Shown: piece by piece, positions 43,433-51,625 of the stretch
Numbering within the stretch: the stretch's first letter is position 1
How the letters are laid out: each line of letters starts with the position of its first letter
From: Labilibacter marinus
Lineage (GTDB): Bacteria > Bacteroidota > Bacteroidia > Bacteroidales > Marinilabiliaceae
Length of the DNA: 64,000 nucleotides
Direction of reading: 5' to 3'
NCBI RefSeq assembly: GCF_001659685.2
Contig: NZ_LXYE02000012.1
Span: 124,001-188,000, forward strand
The notes under the pieces: generated by a model
Told to the model about the DNA's origin: nothing
Seen by the model: only the letters and a program-made list of their open reading frames with translations
Database searches by the model: none
Program-made: the position numbers and the translations under genes

Positions 43433-43470
43433 AGGCCAATAACTAAATTTGTGGTTATTGGCCTTTTTTT
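43433..43470 (+). terminator. intrinsic terminator immediately before the ybbR start codon
   Basis: Perfect 11-bp stem AGGCCAATAAC/GTTATTGGCCT (43433-43443 with 43454-43464), 10-nt loop, U-tract to 43470. The ybbR ATG begins at 43474. It could end yajC transcription or attenuate ybbR-coaE. Confidence 0.88.
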
Positions 43471-43473
43471 ATT

Positions 43474-44493
43474 ATGCAGCAACTAAAAAATAATATTAAA
43501 AATTGGATTGAGACAGTAAAAAAGGCTGTTCGTTCAATTAAGCAAAATCGCGATTTGTTGGCTTTTGTGTTGTTTCTAGTGCTGTCTATTGGGCTGTGGT
43601 TTTTAAATGCCTTGCGTAAAGAATACACCACAACCATATCTTATCCTGTAAAGTATGAGAACTTTCCGAAGGATTATATTTTGTTGGGAGAACCCCAAGA
43701 TAAAATAGATTTAAAAATTAAATCCTTAGGATATAGTATTTTACCTTATTATTGGGGCAAAATATTAAACCCCGAACAACTAAATGTATCTTCTTTTAGA
43801 AGGATAAAACAAGGTAATAAGTATGGAGCTTTTGTTTTAACAAGAGATATCTCCAAAGATTTTTCGAGTAAACTTTCAAATGGTATTGAGTTGCTTGAAA
43901 TATTTCCAGATACCTTATTTGTTTCTTTAGAGAAGAAAGAACGAAAACGCGTAGCGGTTAAATTTGAAGCGGACTTATTTTTTGAGCAACAATATTACCA
44001 ATCGGGTAATGTTAGCTTAAAACCTGATAGCGTTGAAATTTCTGGGCCTGCAAGCCTAGTAGATTCGGTCACTTTTGTAAGCGCTAAATTTGAGTTAGAA
44101 GAAGCCTTAAGAGATTCTTTAGTACGAAATGTAAGTATTAAAGGCATCGATAAATTAGAAATTACGCCTAGTAGGGTGGTGGTGGATATTCCTGTTGAGC
44201 CCTTCACTCAAAAGAATTTACGAATTCCTGTTGATCACCTTAATATTCCAGATAGCCTTAGTTTAAAAAGCTTTCCGGGTGTTATTAATATCACTTTTAC
44301 AGTGGCTGCCAGTCGATATAGCAGAATTAATGCACAAGACTTTTCTGCTATAATTGACTATAATCAAAGAGATACTAAAGGTTTGCCCGACAGACTAAAA
44401 GTGAGGTTGTTACAACGCCCTAGTGGGATTAAAAATGTGACTTATTCTCCTTTGTTTGTGGATTGCCTATTTGAGAAAAAAGCGAAAAAATGA
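43474..44493 (+). CDS. YbbR-domain membrane-anchored protein
   Basis: A 339-residue protein with one N-terminal membrane helix (about 27-45) and several extracytoplasmic YbbR-like beta domains (about 50-330, such as YPVKYENFPKDY and VKFEADLFFEQQ). In other phyla YbbR proteins activate or scaffold the diadenylate cyclase CdaA; here no cdaA is beside it. It sits directly after a terminator that covers the ribosome-binding region, and ends in a 4-nt overlap (ATGA) with coaE. Confidence 0.88.
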   Translation: MQQLKNNIKNWIETVKKAVRSIKQNRDLLAFVLFLVLSIGLWFLNALRKEYTTTISYPVKYENFPKDYILLGEPQDKIDLKIKSLGYSILPYYWGKILNPEQLNVSSFRRIKQGNKYGAFVLTRDISKDFSSKLSNGIELLEIFPDTLFVSLEKKERKRVAVKFEADLFFEQQYYQSGNVSLKPDSVEISGPASLVDSVTFVSAKFELEEALRDSLVRNVSIKGIDKLEITPSRVVVDIPVEPFTQKNLRIPVDHLNIPDSLSLKSFPGVINITFTVAASRYSRINAQDFSAIIDYNQRDTKGLPDRLKVRLLQRPSGIKNVTYSPLFVDCLFEKKAKK

Positions 44494-45077
44494 TTAAAGT
44501 TGGAATAACAGGTGGCATCGGTAGTGGAAAATCTACGGTTTGTACGTTGTTCAAAATGCTCCATGTTCCTGTTTATAATGCGGATATTGAGGCACGTGCT
44601 TTAACCAATAATGATGCGAAAATAGTAGCAGGTGTTAAGGGTTTATTCGGAGAAGATATATACCAAGATGGACAATTGAACCGTGCAAAGGTTGGGTCTT
44701 TAGTATTTAATAATACTGAGCTGCTATCTAAATTAAATACTATTATTCACCCAGTGGTAGCCAGTCATTTTCAAAACTGGTTATTTAAGCATCAGTACTG
44801 TCCTCTGATTATAAAAGAAGCCGCCATTCTTTTTGAAAGTGATGGACATAAACAAATGGATAAAGTAATTACCGTTTCAGCTCCTGAGGCATTACGTATA
44901 AACAGAGTTATGAAACGCGATGCATTAACGAAAGAAGAAGTGGAGAGTCGCATTAAAAATCAAATGTCAGAAGAAGAAAAGGTAAAAATGTCAGATTATG
45001 TGATTTATTGCAATGATGTTGAATTGCTTATTCCTCAGGTTGTTAATTTGCATAAAGAGCTGAAGAGTTTAAGTTAA
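44490..45077 (+). CDS. coaE: dephospho-CoA kinase
   Basis: Last step of coenzyme A synthesis: phosphorylates the 3'-OH of dephospho-CoA. The 195 residues have the P-loop GGIGSGKST (about 8-16), the YNADIEAR substrate segment and the lid region IKNQMSEEEKVKMSDYVI. Coupled to ybbR by a 4-nt overlap. Confidence 0.96.
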   Translation: MIKVGITGGIGSGKSTVCTLFKMLHVPVYNADIEARALTNNDAKIVAGVKGLFGEDIYQDGQLNRAKVGSLVFNNTELLSKLNTIIHPVVASHFQNWLFKHQYCPLIIKEAAILFESDGHKQMDKVITVSAPEALRINRVMKRDALTKEEVESRIKNQMSEEEKVKMSDYVIYCNDVELLIPQVVNLHKELKSLS

Positions 45078-45160
45078 TTGAGTGCTTAATGTTTTGGCAT
45101 GAAAAGTGATATACTTCTACAGTTAAAAAGAATTTACCGAATAACTTAAAAAATATAAAC

Positions 45161-45892
45161 ATGTTTAAAATATCAGGTTCTTCCTTATTGGGAGCAGGAT
45201 TAGGATGGTGGGCACTAGGACCTGTAGGTGCCATTTTAGGTTTTGTTGTGGGCTCATTTGCCGATGGTGTTTCTTCAGAATTTATCAACCAAGAAGGACC
45301 TGAGGGTAATCCACGTGATGGTTTTGTAGCTTCTTTATTAGTTTTAATGGCAGCCGTAATGAAAGCGGATGGTAAGGTGGTTAAAGCTGAACTTGATTTT
45401 GTAAAAGCATATTTACGTCAGGCCTTTGGCGACCAAAAGGCAGGTGAGGCTTTATTGATGCTTCGTGATATTCTTGATAGAGAAATACCTTTAAATCAGG
45501 TTTGTGCTCAAATTGCACAACACATGGATTATAATTCCAGGGTGCAATTGATTCATATGCTTTTTGGCGTAGCTAATGCAGATGGTAATATACCGCAAAG
45601 CGAACAAGATGTAATTAAACAAATAGCGCAAGGAGTAGGACTTTCGAGTGTTGATTTTGAGTCGGTGTTAAATATGTATGTAAAGAATACTGAGTCGGCT
45701 TATAAAATATTAGAAGTAGATGCTTCTGCTAGTAATGATGAAATTAAAAAAGCCTACCGTAAAATGGCCATTAAATTTCATCCCGACAAGGTAGCTCATT
45801 TGGGTGAGGAGTTTCAGGCATCTGCAAAGGAGAAATTTCAAAAGGTGAATGAAGCCTTTGAGGTAATAAAAAAGCAAAGAGGTTTTAATTAG
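45161..45892 (+). CDS. TerB/DnaJ-domain protein (DjlA-like)
   Basis: A 243-residue co-chaperone-like protein. A Gly-rich hydrophobic segment (about 7-33) could insert in the membrane; then comes a TerB-like helical domain (about 50-165) with [16 protein letters not shown] and [14 protein letters not shown]; a C-terminal J domain (about 180-243) carries the HPD motif in [14 protein letters not shown]-domain proteins stimulate DnaK. A candidate partner is DnaK, not seen here. A second TerB-only protein is at 59214. Confidence 0.93.
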   Translation: MFKISGSSLLGAGLGWWALGPVGAILGFVVGSFADGVSSEFINQEGPEGNPRDGFVASLLVLMAAVMKADGKVVKAELDFVKAYLRQAFGDQKAGEALLMLRDILDREIPLNQVCAQIAQHMDYNSRVQLIHMLFGVANADGNIPQSEQDVIKQIAQGVGLSSVDFESVLNMYVKNTESAYKILEVDASASNDEIKKAYRKMAIKFHPDKVAHLGEEFQASAKEKFQKVNEAFEVIKKQRGFN

Positions 45893-45905
45893 CATGTAAT
45901 TTAAT

Positions 45906-45934
45906 TTGTAGTTAATGCTATTCTACTATTTTTG
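45906..45934 (+). promoter_or_regulatory. promoter of the DUF5606 gene
   Basis: TTG at 45906-45908, an 18-nt spacer and TATTTTTG at 45927-45934; leader about 60 nt. Confidence 0.6.
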
Positions 45935-45998
45935 CACTAAATTTTAAAGGAGCCCTACCTAATGTACAATAGGGAGTTAAATTGATAAAAGAATTGTA

Positions 45999-46442
45999 AT
46001 GAGTGAAATGTTAAAGGGAATATTGGCAGTATCTGGACAGAGTGGTTTATATAAAATGATTTCGCAAGCTAAAAGTAGCATTATTGTGGAGTCTTTAGTA
46101 GACGGAAAAAGAATGCCAGCATATGCTACTTCAAGAATTAGTGCGTTGGAAGATATTTCTATTTTTACAGAAGAAGCTGATGTGAAATTGGTGGATGTTT
46201 TTAAGAATATCTTTGACAAAGAAAATGGAGCACAAGCTATCAGTCATAAAGTGTCTGCAAATGAGCTAAAAAGCTATTTTACCGAGATTTTACCAGACTA
46301 TGATAAAGATAGAGTATATGTTTCGGATATTAAAAAGGTAATCATGTGGTACAACTTACTACTTGATAAAGATATTTTTAAGTTTGGCGAAGAGGAAGAA
46401 GCTAAAGCGGATGATTCTGCAGAAGAATCGAAAGAAGCTTAA
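45999..46442 (+). CDS. DUF5606-family protein
   Basis: A 147-residue small soluble protein with MLKGILAVSGQSGLYKMISQAK at the start and a later FTEEADVKLVDVFKNIF, matching the Bacteroidota DUF5606 family as I remember it. The C-terminal tail is acidic (EEEEAKADDSAEESKEA). Function unknown. It has a full promoter and its own terminator. Confidence 0.88.
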   Translation: MSEMLKGILAVSGQSGLYKMISQAKSSIIVESLVDGKRMPAYATSRISALEDISIFTEEADVKLVDVFKNIFDKENGAQAISHKVSANELKSYFTEILPDYDKDRVYVSDIKKVIMWYNLLLDKDIFKFGEEEEAKADDSAEESKEA

Positions 46443-46462
46443 TCAAGCTAATACTTTAGGAT

Positions 46463-46504
46463 AAAAAGAACGGGTCATGTAAATCAACATGACCCGTTCT
46501 TTTT
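46463..46504. terminator. terminator after the DUF5606 gene
   Basis: An 18-bp stem including A/T flanks (46463-46480 with 46487-46504) around GAACGGGTCATGT/ACATGACCCGTTC. Flanking A and T runs allow either direction; it faces the convergent isomerase gene, which ends 93 nt away. Confidence 0.9.
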
Positions 46505-46596
46505 ATATCAATATATTATGCTATTGCTTAAAATACAAGTGTATAGGTTTTAGGACTTTAAAGTGAGTGATAATGACTAAATGATAATTACAGGTT

Positions 46597-47586
46597 TCAC
46601 TTCTTCACCTTTAAAAAGGCTTCCGCTAGTTCCCATGAGTTAACCATGTTTTGTATAAATTTTCGTAGTTCGCTGTAGTCTTTTAAAGCATATTGCAAAA
46701 AGGCCGAACCCATTCCAATTACAGCTGGTAGCTTACTTATTTGCGTTAGGTAGTAGCCATCTAATAAGGATTTAATTCCACCCGAGATAATAATCTGCTT
46801 GCACTTCGTTTCGCCTTCATCCACAATCTGATTTACCATATGAGTCATTTCTTCAGCAGTATGGCCAACGGTTGTAAAGCTTTCAAACAAAGGTGAGTTA
46901 TCTATCCTTCGCATTTGCTCAAGTTTAGTGAAGTTAGTTCCTCCAAGTGCCCCAAACTCCAATGCTTGTATGTCAAGCTTTAAAAGAGCCTTTAAGCTTT
47001 CGTAACCCATGCCTTGTCCTACTTCTTTTACAATGATAGGAGAATCCACTTTTTCCAGTAATTCTTGAATGCATTCAATGGGTGGTCGTTTTAATCTATC
47101 ACCTTCTGGCTGAAAGGCTTCTTGAAGTGGGTTTACATGAATAAACGTACCATCAGCCTGAAGCTGTTCGTTTAAGAAATCTATTTTTTCGGTTTCATTC
47201 CTTTCTAAAAGCTGCTCCAATTGAGCAATACCAAGGTTAGAATAAAATGGATAATCATCAGTTATATATTGCCTTACCTTAAAGTCGTTCCAGTAATCAT
47301 CTGATTCAAAAAGTACTCTGCAGGAACCTAGCCCCATGCCTAGGCCAAACTCACCAGTTGCTTTAGCTAATTTGGTGTTGATGGCTCCAGCTCTTTGTGT
47401 TCCCCCAGTCATTGACGAAATCCAGAAGGGGTGATTCATCTTTTTACCTAGGAATGAAAAAGGTTTTACCTCTCCATTAGGATGTGCCGATAATAACGGT
47501 TCATACATAAATCGCTTATCTGCCATAGCCTTGCTTATATTTGACTCGAAGGCTAAATGTAGGTGTTCTTTTTTTCTATCTTCCAT
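46597..47586 (-). CDS. fni: type 2 isopentenyl-diphosphate delta-isomerase
   Basis: FMN- and Mg-dependent interconversion of isopentenyl and dimethylallyl diphosphate. The 329-residue TIM barrel has WISSMTGGTQRAG, SNLGIAQLEQLLER, IVKEVGQGMGYESLKALL, GGTNFTKLE and IISGGIKSLLDGYYL, all matching the type 2 family (Fni/Idi-2). Normal length. It lies 57 nt after the acyl-CoA dehydrogenase of the leucine-degradation operon, so a shared transcript is likely. Confidence 0.93.
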   Translation of the reverse strand: MEDRKKEHLHLAFESNISKAMADKRFMYEPLLSAHPNGEVKPFSFLGKKMNHPFWISSMTGGTQRAGAINTKLAKATGEFGLGMGLGSCRVLFESDDYWNDFKVRQYITDDYPFYSNLGIAQLEQLLERNETEKIDFLNEQLQADGTFIHVNPLQEAFQPEGDRLKRPPIECIQELLEKVDSPIIVKEVGQGMGYESLKALLKLDIQALEFGALGGTNFTKLEQMRRIDNSPLFESFTTVGHTAEEMTHMVNQIVDEGETKCKQIIISGGIKSLLDGYYLTQISKLPAVIGMGSAFLQYALKDYSELRKFIQNMVNSWELAEAFLKVKK

Positions 47587-47643
47587 GGGTAATTATACTG
47601 TACTCGTTAAGTTTTGGACCAATTTATTCCAAAAAAATAGATA

Positions 47644-48789
47644 TTACAAACCAATGTGACGCGAAATAACCATTTTCAGAATCTCGGTTGTTCCTTCGCC
47701 AATTCTTAATATACGATGGTCGCGATAAAATCTTTCTATATCTTGATTTTTGAAAAGACCTGCTCCTGCAAAAATTTGCATTCCCTCGTCAGACACTTCA
47801 GCTGCAACTTCGCTACAATATAGCTTAGCCATGGCTGCTTCTTTGCCAAATGGTTGTCCGTTGTCTTTTAACCAACAGGCTTTGTATAAGAGGTTACGAG
47901 CTAATTCAATTTTCATATCCATATCGGCCAGTTTAAACTGAACGCTCTGAAAGTTAGAGATAGTTTTTCCAAATTGTTCTCGTTCCTTCGAATAAGCTAG
48001 TGCCATTTCAAATGCACCTTGTGCTAAGCCTAAGCCCATGGCTGCAATCGAAAGACGTCCGCTATCCAGCGTTTTTAACATTTGTGATAAGCCTTTATCG
48101 GGAGTTCCTAAAACGTCTGCCTCTGAAATTTCACATTTGTCGATGGTTATTTCAGCGGTGTCAGAAGCTCGCCACATCATCTTACCTAAAGTTCTTTTAG
48201 TTGAAAAACCGTCTGTATTTCTTTTTAAGATAAAAGTAGAGTAGGTTGGTTTACCATTTTTTTCGCCTGTTAAAGCCAATACGGTTATACCATCCATTAG
48301 CTCGTTACTACCGTTGGTTATGTATCTTTTGGTTCCGTTTAATTGCCATCCATTAGTCGTTTTTGTTGCCACGGTTTCAACACCACGTGCATCCGAGCCT
48401 GCATTGGTTTCTGTAAGACCAAAAGCCCATAGTTTTTTACCACTTAATAAGTCGGGCAAAAGTGATTGTTTTTGTGCTTCGGTACCAAAATTATAGATAG
48501 GAGAAGCACCTAATGAGTTATGGGCTGCCATGGTTGCTGCTTGCGAACCATCTACTCGGGCAATTTCCTCCACCGCAATAATATATGAAAGGGTATCTAA
48601 ACCTTGGCCTCCGTATTTAGTTGGAATATCCATTCCGAAAAGCCCATTTTCTCCCATCTTTTTTGTTAACTCAACAGAAAAAGTCTCATTGGCATCTAAT
48701 TCCTGCGCTAGAGGTTTAATTTCTTTCTCGGCAAAAGCTCTTACTTTTTTTCTTAAATCTTCTTTGTCTTGGTTATAATATGGATTCAT
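47644..48789 (-). CDS. acyl-CoA dehydrogenase (isovaleryl-CoA dehydrogenase candidate)
   Basis: FAD enzyme of 381 residues that oxidises an acyl-CoA to the 2-enoyl-CoA; in this operon isovaleryl-CoA is the likely substrate. Motifs: WAFGLTETNAGSDA (about 131-144), YITNG, the FAD/dimer region YSKEREQFGKTISNFQ and MQIFAGAGLF. The C-terminal RIGEGTTEILKMV keeps Glu (about residue 365) at the place of the general-base Glu of medium- and short-chain enzymes, where isovaleryl-CoA dehydrogenases usually have Gly-Ala. Start: Met 48789 (MNPYYNQ) is chosen; six upstream codons lie in the heptamer array. Confidence 0.92.
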   Translation of the reverse strand: MNPYYNQDKEDLRKKVRAFAEKEIKPLAQELDANETFSVELTKKMGENGLFGMDIPTKYGGQGLDTLSYIIAVEEIARVDGSQAATMAAHNSLGASPIYNFGTEAQKQSLLPDLLSGKKLWAFGLTETNAGSDARGVETVATKTTNGWQLNGTKRYITNGSNELMDGITVLALTGEKNGKPTYSTFILKRNTDGFSTKRTLGKMMWRASDTAEITIDKCEISEADVLGTPDKGLSQMLKTLDSGRLSIAAMGLGLAQGAFEMALAYSKEREQFGKTISNFQSVQFKLADMDMKIELARNLLYKACWLKDNGQPFGKEAAMAKLYCSEVAAEVSDEGMQIFAGAGLFKNQDIERFYRDHRILRIGEGTTEILKMVISRHIGL

Positions 48790-48800
48790 ATAATGCTTGT

Positions 48801-48863
48801 TAGTCATTAGCCCTTAGTTAATAGTTAGTGACTAATGTCTACTGACCAATAACCAATGACTAA
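48801..48863. repeat. heptamer tandem array 2
   Basis: Nine 7-nt units in exact phase, each beginning with T: TAGTCAT, TAGCCCT, TAGTTAA, TAGTTAG, TGACTAA, TGTCTAC, TGACCAA, TAACCAA, TGACTAA. It fills most of the spacer between two genes of one operon. TGACCAA is shared with the array at 29524. Confidence 0.9.
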
Positions 48864-48866
48864 ATT

Positions 48867-50846
48867 TTATTCTGTTTCTATTAATAATTGATTTAAACTT
48901 ACCTGCTCTCCTTTATTCACATTAACTTTAGTAATGGTGGTGTCTTTCCATGCGTTTATGCTATTTTCTGTTTTCATCGCTTCCAACACCAATAAAGGAT
49001 TACCTTTTTTAATTTGTTCTCCTTCTTTTACCAAAATATCAATAATACGTCCAGGCATGGGCGCTTCTAGTCGTTTAATAAAGTCATTGTTTTCATCTTT
49101 ATTGGAACGTTTACTTCTTTCTGGTTTATCGCTGATAGCCCATTTTCTACCGCAATACTGAATATAAAAGAGCCCATCCTTACCCACTGTATAATTCAGT
49201 GAAAAATGTTTGCCCTGTATAATAAATGAAAGTTCGTTTTGTTCAATCCTGATACTTGAAATTAGAATGATATCTTCCTCGTCTATTTCAAGGCTGATGC
49301 CTGATGTATCTTGATAAATAACGGATAAATGAAGCTTGTATCCAGAAAAACGAATTTGATGTTGTTGACTTTGGCGCCAATAACCCGTTTTTCTCCAAAT
49401 GTTATCGCCACTTATTTGCGTATTATTTTTTAAGATAACGAATGCAGCCGATATAACTTCTAGTTCGGAGTTTTGCAAAGGATTTTTGGATAATAAATAT
49501 TCATGCTTCGCTTGAAAAAAGGAAGTATCATATTTACCCATTTCAAAATCTTTATCCTCCAGTGCTTTAATAATGAACTCGCGATTTGATTCTACACCAA
49601 ATAGGGCATAGTTATTTAAAAAGCTACGTAATCTTTTTATTGCTTGATCACGATTATTTCCTAAAGCAATCACCTTTTTTAATAAAGGGTCGAAGTTCGG
49701 ATTCAAGTTTTCTGTGGCTTGTGCTCCTCCATCAATTCTAATGTTAGGATGAGAGGGTATATGCGTACCAATAATCTGGCCAAATGATGGTTTGAAATTG
49801 TCTTCTGGATTTTCGGCATAAATACGTGCTTCAATGGCGTGCCCGCAGATGGTAATTTCATCTTGTGAAAAAGAAATAGGCATGCCCGAAGCAATTAAAA
49901 TTTGTTCTCGAACAATATCAACACCAGTTATTTCTTCACTTACAGGGTGCTCCACCTGTATGCGTGTATTCATCTCCAAAAAGTAATGTTCTTGATTTGG
50001 AGTCAGCAAAAATTCAATGGTACCAGCACTAACGTAGCCAATGTGTTTTGTTAATTTTAAGGCATCATTAAGGATGGCTTTTTTCACCTTGGAATCTAGG
50101 TTTGGAGCTGGAGCTTCTTCAATAACCTTTTGGTGTCTGCGCTGAATGGAACATTCCCGCTCATGCAAATGAATTATATTACCGTGCGAATCTCCAATGA
50201 CCTGTACTTCTATATGACGCGGATTTTCAATATACTGTTCGATATAAACAGAAGGATTATTAAAGTACCTTGCTGCTTCAGCGGCTGCGCGTTCAATTTC
50301 AGTTTCTAGTTCTTTAAAATCATTGACTATGCGCATTCCTTTTCCACCACCACCTGCAGCTGCTTTAATGATCAACGGTAGCTTTAGTTTTTTAGCTTCG
50401 TTAATCATCTCATCAACGTTACCATTTACTTTTTTGAGCAGCGGTACTTTACATTCTAGAGCTATTTTATTAGCTTCATCCTTATTACCCATCATCTTTA
50501 TTTGCTGGGGACTAGGACCTATAAATGCAATGTTATTAGCGATACACAATTGAGCAAACTCGTCGTTTTCAGATAAAAAACCATAACCTGGATGAATGGC
50601 ATCTACACGATAACGCTTGGCTAGCTGTACTATTTGTAATGGATTCAGATAAGTGTCCTGCAAAGAATGGCCAGTCATCATAGCCTTTAAATCTGCCTTT
50701 TCAACATGTAAGGCATCCTCTTCGGCATCGGTGTAAATGGCTACCGTTTCAATACCCATATCCCTAGCTGTTTTAATGACTCTTACAGCTATTTCACCTC
50801 TATTGGCAATTAAAATTCTATTAAACTGATGGTATGTTTTCTCCAT
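48867..50846 (-). CDS. methylcrotonyl-CoA carboxylase, biotin-containing alpha subunit
   Basis: Biotin carboxylase fused to a biotin carrier domain, 659 residues. The ATP-grasp core opens with ILIANRGEIAVRVIKTARD and includes the ATP loop KAAAGGGGKGMR and EMNTRIQVEHPVSEEITG. The last 70 residues carry the biotinylation site VLEAMKTEN (Lys about 625). Start: Met 50846 is chosen since it fits the family N-terminus; an extension of 24 codons would only deepen the overlap with the hydratase gene, already 26 nt. Fatty-acid AccC has no fused carrier, and the neighbouring hydratase and dehydrogenase support methylcrotonyl-CoA over acetyl- or propionyl-CoA. Confidence 0.92.
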   Translation of the reverse strand: MEKTYHQFNRILIANRGEIAVRVIKTARDMGIETVAIYTDAEEDALHVEKADLKAMMTGHSLQDTYLNPLQIVQLAKRYRVDAIHPGYGFLSENDEFAQLCIANNIAFIGPSPQQIKMMGNKDEANKIALECKVPLLKKVNGNVDEMINEAKKLKLPLIIKAAAGGGGKGMRIVNDFKELETEIERAAAEAARYFNNPSVYIEQYIENPRHIEVQVIGDSHGNIIHLHERECSIQRRHQKVIEEAPAPNLDSKVKKAILNDALKLTKHIGYVSAGTIEFLLTPNQEHYFLEMNTRIQVEHPVSEEITGVDIVREQILIASGMPISFSQDEITICGHAIEARIYAENPEDNFKPSFGQIIGTHIPSHPNIRIDGGAQATENLNPNFDPLLKKVIALGNNRDQAIKRLRSFLNNYALFGVESNREFIIKALEDKDFEMGKYDTSFFQAKHEYLLSKNPLQNSELEVISAAFVILKNNTQISGDNIWRKTGYWRQSQQHQIRFSGYKLHLSVIYQDTSGISLEIDEEDIILISSIRIEQNELSFIIQGKHFSLNYTVGKDGLFYIQYCGRKWAISDKPERSKRSNKDENNDFIKRLEAPMPGRIIDILVKEGEQIKKGNPLLVLEAMKTENSINAWKDTTITKVNVNKGEQVSLNQLLIETE

Positions 50847-51621
50847 TATTCCAAACTGGTTTTCTTTTTTCAAAAAATGCCTTAACGCCTTCTTGTCCTT
50901 CGTTTGACGTTCTTGCATTGGCTATTAATCGGGCACAATACAATAATGATGTTTCTTCATCAATATTTTCCTCTAAGCGATGAATCAGTGATTTAGTTTG
51001 AATCAAAGCATCGGGTGCTGATGCTGCTATGGCGTGGGCTATTTCTAATGTTTTTTCTCGTATGGGAGCATCTTTAGAAATATAATGTATTAAAGCTTCG
51101 TTGTGTGCTTCGTCAGCTGTAAAATGCTGAGGATTCAATAATCTTTTACGTGCATTACTACTGCCCATCTTACTTAATATATAGGGCGCTATAGTAGCTG
51201 GTATTAATCCCAATTTCACTTCAGGAAATGCAAACTTTGAATCGGCTTCACAAATGGTGATATCGCAACTGGCCACAATACCTACAGCTCCACCAAAGGC
51301 CGATTTTTGTACTTCACAAATTACGGGAGTTGGAAAGCTATGAATACTTTCGAATAAGGTGGTGAATAGCTTAGCATCATTAATGTTTTGAGTTTTAGAC
51401 TGTAGAATGCCATCCTTCATCCAATCTAAATCGGCACCAGAGCAAAAAGTATCTCCTTCGCCATAAATCACCAACACTCTAAAACTTCGGTTCGATTTTT
51501 CCTCGTTTAAAGTAGTAATGATTTCTTCAATCATAGTTTTGTTGATGGCATTCTTCTTTTCAGGTCGGTTTAAACCTAAAAATCCAATTTTGTCTTCGAT
51601 ATGAAAATTAATCGTTTGCAT
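50821..51621 (-). CDS. enoyl-CoA hydratase/isomerase, likely methylglutaconyl-CoA hydratase
   Basis: A 266-residue crotonase-fold enzyme. It shows the oxyanion-hole segments RPEKKNAI and FCSGADLDWM and the second GGAVGIVASCDITICEADSKFAF, with Glu in FPEVKLGLIPA as the catalytic acid region. In leucine breakdown this step hydrates 3-methylglutaconyl-CoA to HMG-CoA. It sits between the two carboxylase subunit genes, as in liu-type operons. It begins 4 nt after the beta-subunit stop and overlaps the alpha subunit. Confidence 0.92.
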   Translation of the reverse strand: MQTINFHIEDKIGFLGLNRPEKKNAINKTMIEEIITTLNEEKSNRSFRVLVIYGEGDTFCSGADLDWMKDGILQSKTQNINDAKLFTTLFESIHSFPTPVICEVQKSAFGGAVGIVASCDITICEADSKFAFPEVKLGLIPATIAPYILSKMGSSNARKRLLNPQHFTADEAHNEALIHYISKDAPIREKTLEIAHAIAASAPDALIQTKSLIHRLEENIDEETSLLYCARLIANARTSNEGQEGVKAFFEKRKPVWNNGENIPSV

Positions 51622-51625
51622 ACAA

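Noticed and set aside
50847-50918. A 24-codon extension of the methylcrotonyl-CoA carboxylase alpha subunit.
   Set aside because: It lies inside the hydratase gene and precedes the family N-terminus; Met at 50846 fits.
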